DNA from: Bacillota bacterium
GTDB lineage: Bacteria; Bacillota; Clostridia; Oscillospirales; Ruminococcaceae
DNA length: 9,404 nucleotides
Reading direction: 5' to 3'
Assembly: GCA_023431215.1 (NCBI GenBank)
Contig: JAEYXR010000096.1
Coordinates: forward strand, 1-9,404
Shown here: piece after piece, positions 5,703 through 9,404 of the stretch
Numbering within the stretch: position 1 is the stretch's first letter
How the letters are laid out: every line of letters starts with the position of its first letter
The notes under the pieces: generated by a model
What the model saw: the letters and a program-made list of their open reading frames with translations, nothing else
Told to the model about the DNA's origin: nothing
Databases searched by the model: none
Position numbers and translations under genes: made by a program

Positions 5703-7817
5703 ATGCACGAACAGAAACACGAACATCACGGCGAGTGCTGCGGACATGAGCACAGCCAAAATCAGCGTCACAGCGACCACTGCCATTGTGACAGCTGCCA
5801 CATTGTTAAGGAGCAGGGTGGCCAGCCGGCACAGGAAAAATCCTGCGGCGAAGGCTGCAGCTGCACACACAGCCACAGCGAGGACGGCGGAGGAGACGAC
5901 GACCCCGACCATTCGCACAGTTGCGAAAGCCATGACGACGGATGCGGCTGTGGACACGACCATGGTGCACCGGCAGAAAAGAATCATCTGATACGCCTTG
6001 GAATAGGTGCAGTGCTTTTTGCGGCAGCACTGCTGTTGCCAACAGGAGAAGCCATCAAAGCTGTCCTGTTTTTGATAAGCTATCTGGCCATAGGTGGAGA
6101 TGTTTTGCTGCGGGCTTTACGCAACATAGCAAAGGGTAAAATATTTGATGAAAATTTCCTGATGACTATTGCCACTGTGGGTGCCTTTTTAATAGGAGAA
6201 TACCCCGAAGGCGTGGCAGTTATGCTGTTTTATCAGGTGGGAGAGCTGTTTCAATCTTATGCGGTACGGCGATCTCGAAAATCCATTTCCGGTCTTATGG
6301 ACATTCGTCCTGACACCGCAAATCTGAAGAAGGGAGACGAAATACTAAAGGTTTCGCCCCAGCAGGTTACGGTGGGGGATGTAATAGTAATCCGCCCCGG
6401 TGAACGCATTCCTTTGGATTGCGTGGTGCTGGAGGGCGAGACATGGGTAGATACCTCCGCATTGACGGGTGAATCTGCCCCCCGGGCGGCAGCCCCGGGA
6501 GATGCACTGCTCAGCGGCTGCATCAATCAAAGCGCTGTCATTACTGCCCGGGTAACCCGGGAATATGGGGAGTCTACCGTTGCACGTATTTTAGAACTTG
6601 TAGAAAACGCATCCAGCCAAAAGGCGGAGACAGAGGCGTTTATTACCCGCTTTGCACGCTGGTATACCCCTGCGGTGGTCATTGTGGCAGCACTGCTGGC
6701 CTTGGTGCCGCCTTTGGTAATACCCGGCCAGTTGCTTGCAGACTGGGTGTATCGCGCACTGGTATTTCTGGTAATTTCCTGCCCCTGCGCCTTGGTCATT
6801 TCGGTGCCGCTTAGCTTCTTTGGGGGCATAGGCGGTGCCTCCAGAGCTGGTGTGCTTATTAAGGGCGGTAGTTACTTAGAAGCTTTGGCAAAGGCAGAGC
6901 TTGTGGTATTTGATAAGACAGGTACCCTGACCCACGGAGTATTTGAGGTGACGGAGATCTGCCCTGTTGGCTTGGATCGCCAGGAATTTTTGCGCCTGGC
7001 CGCTTTGGCAGAGTGCAACTCCACCCACCCCATTGCGTCCTCTGTGACCGCGGCATGGGGACAGCCCCCCCGGCGTGAGTTGGTGGAGGAATGCACCGAG
7101 GTGCCCGGTCGGGGCGTAATGGCTGTCATAGAAGGTAAACAGGTGCTGGCAGGAAGCTATCGGCTTCTTGCTGAGGCGGGCATAGAGGCCGGAGAACCTC
7201 AGCCCGGTACAGTGGTTTATCTGGCGGTAGACGGTGATTTTGTGGGATTTTTACGCATCAGCGATAAGATAAAAGAGGATGCACCCATTGCAATCAAACG
7301 GCTGAAAAAGCTTGGTATTAAAAAAACGGTCATGCTCACCGGCGACAGTGATGAGGTTGCAAAGGCTGTGGCTGCCAAGGTGGGCGTGGATGAGGCAGAT
7401 GCCCAGCTGCTGCCCGGTGATAAGGTGGCAAGGGTAGAAGCTTTACTGAACCGGCGTAGCCCCAAGGGGACCCTGCTGTTTGTGGGTGATGGCATCAACG
7501 ATGCACCTGTGCTTGCCCGTGCCGACGTAGGCGTTGCTATGGGCGGCTTGGGCTCGGATGCGGCCATTGAAGCAGCTGATGTGGTATTGATGACCGACCA
7601 GCCCGACAAGCTGGCGGACGGCATTGTCATTGCCCGGCGCACCATGGCCATTGTCAAGCAGAATATCGTGTTTGCTATTGGCGTAAAGCTGATTGTTCTG
7701 GCACTTGGCGCAGCAGGTATTTCCACCATGTGGGAGGCAGTTTTTGCCGATGTGGGTGTTTCTGTGCTGGCCATTTTAAACGCAATGCGTGCACTGCAGG
7801 TGCCAAAAAATAAATAA
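5703..7817 (+). CDS. cadA: Heavy-metal efflux P1B-type ATPase (Zn/Cd/Pb type) with His/Cys-rich N-terminus
   Basis: This 704-residue membrane pump would use ATP to export divalent soft metals. Core motifs are intact: TGES (255-258) in the actuator domain, the metal-binding SCPCALVIS (359-367) in the sixth membrane helix, phosphorylation site DKTGTLT (Asp404), the P1B-specific HP dipeptide (442-443), TGDS (546-549) and GDGINDAP (595-602). FADVGVSVLAILNAMR near the end carries Asp683, the acidic metal ligand expected of the Zn/Cd/Pb (P1B-2, CadA/ZntA) group, which argues against copper. Eight membrane helices are consistent with the hydrophobic pattern. Instead of the usual GMxCxxC heavy-metal-associated domain, residues 1-95 form a low-complexity segment with 18 His and 11 Cys, including CHCDSCH, CGEGCSC and CGCGHDHG. 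The ATG has AGGAGG 8 nt upstream and a strong promoter of its own. The symbol is a family-level assignment; the actual metal is untested. Confidence 0.93.
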   Translation: MHEQKHEHHGECCGHEHSQNQRHSDHCHCDSCHIVKEQGGQPAQEKSCGEGCSCTHSHSEDGGGDDDPDHSHSCESHDDGCGCGHDHGAPAEKNHLIRLGIGAVLFAAALLLPTGEAIKAVLFLISYLAIGGDVLLRALRNIAKGKIFDENFLMTIATVGAFLIGEYPEGVAVMLFYQVGELFQSYAVRRSRKSISGLMDIRPDTANLKKGDEILKVSPQQVTVGDVIVIRPGERIPLDCVVLEGETWVDTSALTGESAPRAAAPGDALLSGCINQSAVITARVTREYGESTVARILELVENASSQKAETEAFITRFARWYTPAVVIVAALLALVPPLVIPGQLLADWVYRALVFLVISCPCALVISVPLSFFGGIGGASRAGVLIKGGSYLEALAKAELVVFDKTGTLTHGVFEVTEICPVGLDRQEFLRLAALAECNSTHPIASSVTAAWGQPPRRELVEECTEVPGRGVMAVIEGKQVLAGSYRLLAEAGIEAGEPQPGTVVYLAVDGDFVGFLRISDKIKEDAPIAIKRLKKLGIKKTVMLTGDSDEVAKAVAAKVGVDEADAQLLPGDKVARVEALLNRRSPKGTLLFVGDGINDAPVLARADVGVAMGGLGSDAAIEAADVVLMTDQPDKLADGIVIARRTMAIVKQNIVFAIGVKLIVLALGAAGISTMWEAVFADVGVSVLAILNAMRALQVPKNK

Positions 7818-7847
7818 AAACAGAATGTAAAATTTTTCATTACGACA

Positions 7848-7876
7848 TTGTGAGCATTTTTGGCTTATGTTATAAT
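7848..7876 (+). promoter_or_regulatory. Strong extended -10 promoter before the patatin leader
   Basis: TTGTGA (7848-7853), a 17-bp spacer ending in TGT, and a perfect TATAAT (7871-7876) form an extended -10 promoter. Transcription should start near 7883, about 190 nt before the phospholipase start codon. The promoter lies 30 bases past the ATPase stop codon, and I see no terminator hairpin between them, so some readthrough from the ATPase gene is possible. Confidence 0.75.
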
Positions 7877-7882
7877 AATCAT

Positions 7883-8072
7883 AAATTGGTTTTTATATTG
7901 GCCACATGGCTTTAACGCGGCTGTTTCGTAAAATAGCGGTTATTTTACTTTACGGTTTCAGGCCAGTAGCCCTCTTGTCTGCTGAAATACATTTTGCAGT
8001 GAATTGGGAACGCAGGGGCAATGCCTTTGCGTTCCTGTCTTCTTAAAAAGCCTGTTAGAAAGGATGAACATC
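7883..8072 (+). promoter_or_regulatory. Structured 5' leader of the patatin gene
   Basis: The predicted leader of about 190 nt can fold into three successive hairpins. They are GTAAAATA/TATTTTAC (7928-7935 with 7941-7948), TTTCAG/CTGAAA (7956-7961 with 7982-7987), and a long one pairing 8006-8019 with 8023-8036. The last has a 14-bp stem including three G-T pairs and a 3-nt loop. It is followed by the T-rich stretch TGTCTTCTT, which would make only a weak terminator. No known riboswitch or T-box signature was recognised. It may be a regulatory leader or a separate small RNA. Confidence 0.4.
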
Positions 8073-9086
8073 GTGTTTTTTTGGAACAGAAAAAAGCGGT
8101 TTGACCTTAAAATAGGCCTTGTGCTGTCCGGTGGCGGCGCCAAAGGCGCATACCAGGCGGGAGTTTTTCAGGCGTTGGCAGATATGGATGTTGTGCCACG
8201 GATTGCGGCTGTTTCGGGCTGCTCTATTGGCGCACTAAATGCCATTCTTTTTGCCATGGAGGACAAGGAGCTGTGGCAAAAGGTATGGAACGAGGTGAGC
8301 TACGGCCGGTTTTTGGCAAGGGACGACTCGGTACCACGACGCAAATTTACTGATATTTGGCGGGATATCAAGGAGCGGGAACCAAGCCACAATTTAAAGG
8401 AGTTTATTGCACGCAACCAGCTTGCACCATTTTCTCAGGTGGGAATTCGCAGCCTTGCCGAAGAATATGCAGATTTTGAGAAAATCAGTAAATTTAGAGC
8501 TCCTTTGTATGTGTGCGCCTATAACATGGAAAAATTGGAGCCCGAATATTTTAAGCTCAACGGCCGCAGCAAGGAAGAAATAATGGCGCTTACCATGGCG
8601 TCTTCTGCAATTCCTGTGGTGTTTAATCCTGTGGTGTTTCAGGGATATCACTACTGCGACGGAGGCATTGCTCCGCCTTATACAGATGCCAATAATGCAG
8701 ACAAGGTGCCGCTGAAGCCCCTGCTGCAAGAAAAATGTGATGTTATTATTGTGGTATATCTAAGCCACTATGACAAAGTAGACCGTAGGGGCTTTCCTGC
8801 TTCTACCCAGTTTATTGAGCTGTACCCCTCCAGACCACTTGAGCTGGTAAAGGGTGCGGGAACTTTGGATTTAAGCAAAGATACCCTGATGGAACATATG
8901 ATACAGGGCTATAACGATATGGCGGCTGTGCTTGGCCCCATAATTGTAGGACTGCTGAAAAACAGGCCCCTGGAGGAGCTGGTGGAAGAACACCAGCAGG
9001 TAAATCATAGACTGCTGAACCGCCAGCTGCCCATTTTGCGTGCGGCGGAAGAAGCCGCTGCCAAGAGTAAGAAGGGCATGCCTTGA
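8073..9086 (+). CDS. Patatin-like phospholipase family protein
   Basis: This 337-residue predicted acyl hydrolase of the bacterial patatin/NTE group would cleave fatty-acyl esters of lipids with a Ser-Asp dyad. The oxyanion-hole loop is SGGGAKGA (19-26), the nucleophile elbow is GCSIG with Ser51, and the catalytic aspartate is Asp196 in the DGG motif (YCDGGIAPP). No signal peptide or membrane segment is evident, so a cytoplasmic or membrane-surface location is likely. The short N-terminus (FFWNRKKRF) is aromatic and basic and could touch the membrane. GTG 8073 is chosen as start because GAAAGGA (8058-8064) lies 8 nt upstream. The nearby in-frame ATG at 8064 overlaps that ribosome binding site and would have no spacing. 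The far upstream TTG at 8004 lies inside a hairpin. The physiological substrate is unknown. It probably leads a small operon with the two ORFs that follow. Confidence 0.92.
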   Translation: MFFWNRKKRFDLKIGLVLSGGGAKGAYQAGVFQALADMDVVPRIAAVSGCSIGALNAILFAMEDKELWQKVWNEVSYGRFLARDDSVPRRKFTDIWRDIKEREPSHNLKEFIARNQLAPFSQVGIRSLAEEYADFEKISKFRAPLYVCAYNMEKLEPEYFKLNGRSKEEIMALTMASSAIPVVFNPVVFQGYHYCDGGIAPPYTDANNADKVPLKPLLQEKCDVIIVVYLSHYDKVDRRGFPASTQFIELYPSRPLELVKGAGTLDLSKDTLMEHMIQGYNDMAAVLGPIIVGLLKNRPLEELVEEHQQVNHRLLNRQLPILRAAEEAAAKSKKGMP

Positions 9087-9125
9087 AGGGCAGAGGGTGG
9101 GCAGCCTGACCCCAAAGTCACCCTC

Positions 9126-9302
9126 ATGAAGGAGACTATCAAGGTGCGCTATCAACAGGGAAGAGCCAGACGCAAGGGAGAGCGTGCAGGGGAAGCACGC
9201 GGGGTGCAACGGCTTAAAACGTATAGGAACACCTTGAAGCAGGACCGTGGGCGGGGACCCGATGCCTACAAAGAACTCAAAGAAAACAACCGTCAGGAGT
9301 GA
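9126..9302 (+). CDS. Possible small basic protein, unknown function
   Basis: A 58-codon ORF, rich in Arg, Lys, Gly and Gln, begins at ATG 9126 and ends at TGA 9300-9302. It lies between the phospholipase and the metallopeptidase. ATG 9126 has no ribosome binding site. A GTG at 9144 has AAGGAG (9129-9134) 9 nt upstream and would give 52 residues beginning MRYQQGRARRKGERAG. The stop codon overlaps the ATG at 9302 (TGATG), and the AGGAG serving the next gene lies in its last codons, which hints at translational coupling. A 7-bp inverted repeat (9093-9099 with 9119-9125) lies between the phospholipase stop and this ORF. I recognise no family. It could also be non-coding sequence that happens to be open, as it shares the phospholipase reading frame beyond that gene's stop codon. 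Confidence 0.35.
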   Translation: MKETIKVRYQQGRARRKGERAGEARGVQRLKTYRNTLKQDRGRGPDAYKELKENNRQE

Positions 9303-9307
9303 TGAGC

Positions 9308-9404
9308 ATGGAATATCGCGTGGTGCGCTCGTCGCGAAAGACAGTGGCCATTCATATTACACCTGAGGGTGGCATGGAGGTAAGAGCGCCTTACCGGGTA
9401 CCCA
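9308..9404 (+). CDS. YgjP/DUF45-type zinc metallopeptidase, 5' part only
   Basis: The first 32 codons are present, and the gene runs off the right edge. The visible N-terminus, MEYRVVRSSRKTVAIHITPE followed by GGMEVRAPYRVP, matches the start typical of the YgjP-like (DUF45) metallopeptidase family, where (R/K)SxRKTxxIxIxxxGxxxVRAP is characteristic. The zinc-binding HExxH lies further downstream in this family and is not in the window. ATG 9308 is preferred over 9302 because AGGAG (9295-9299) stands 8 nt upstream of the former and only 2 nt upstream of the latter. No promoter was seen in the 220 bases before it, so it is probably cotranscribed with the phospholipase. Confidence 0.75.
   Translation, partial: MEYRVVRSSRKTVAIHITPEGGMEVRAPYRVP

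Noticed and set aside
7217..7840. A 207-codon minus-strand frame opposite the 3' part of the ATPase gene
   Set aside because: It is a shadow of the ATPase frame, rich in Ser/Ala/Thr from the reversed codons, with no start signals.
8006..8036. The hairpin as the terminator of the ATPase gene
   Set aside because: It lies about 190 bases past the stop codon and downstream of a strong promoter, and its tail (TGTCTTCTT) is not a proper U-run. It is better viewed as part of the next gene's leader.
1..9404. CRISPR array, tRNA or rRNA genes, intact insertion sequence, toxin-antitoxin or multi-gene defence system
   Set aside because: No regularly spaced repeats, cloverleaf sequences, transposase frames or matching gene pairs were seen in either strand.

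Overview
The window looks like chromosomal DNA from an anaerobic Gram-positive Clostridia-type bacterium, most likely the Oscillospirales side of that class. This is inferred from the style of the SecA protein with its C-terminal zinc tail, strong AGGAGG-like ribosome binding sites, consensus sigma-A promoters, short U-tailed terminators, a roughly balanced base composition in the genes and AT-rich spacers. No rRNA or tRNA is present to fix the taxonomy, so the assignment is an inference.

Layout, left to right. Positions 1-550 hold no intact long gene. They contain the terminator of a gene lying off the left edge, a cluster of TTGCAA words, and a promoter followed by an 18-codon upstream ORF and a very strong terminator hairpin. 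After these comes a well-formed ribosome binding site leading into what appears to be the decayed 5' end of a tyrosine recombinase (integrase) gene. This looks like the surviving front end of a lost mobile element. Next come a ROK-family sugar kinase or regulator (minus, 553-1428) and, divergent from it, a Mn-type superoxide dismutase (plus, 1698-2339). A bidirectional terminator separates the latter from the convergent secA (minus, 2456-5179). A 523-base AT-rich spacer carries the back-to-back promoters of secA and of a heavy-metal P1B-type ATPase (plus, 5703-7817) with an unusual His/Cys-rich N-terminus. A strong extended -10 promoter and a structured leader of about 190 nt precede a patatin-like phospholipase (plus, 8073-9086). 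The phospholipase is followed by a possible 52-58 residue basic protein that runs into the start of a YgjP/DUF45-type zinc metallopeptidase gene, cut off by the right edge.

Functionally this is mostly a stretch of independent transcription units: protein export (SecA), detoxification (SodA, Zn/Cd/Pb efflux ATPase), sugar phosphorylation or sensing (ROK) and lipid hydrolysis (patatin). They do not form one pathway. The least explained parts are the left-end leader and recombinase remnant, the structured leader before the patatin gene, and the short ORF before the metallopeptidase. I did not find a convincing new defence, biosynthetic or other multi-gene system.
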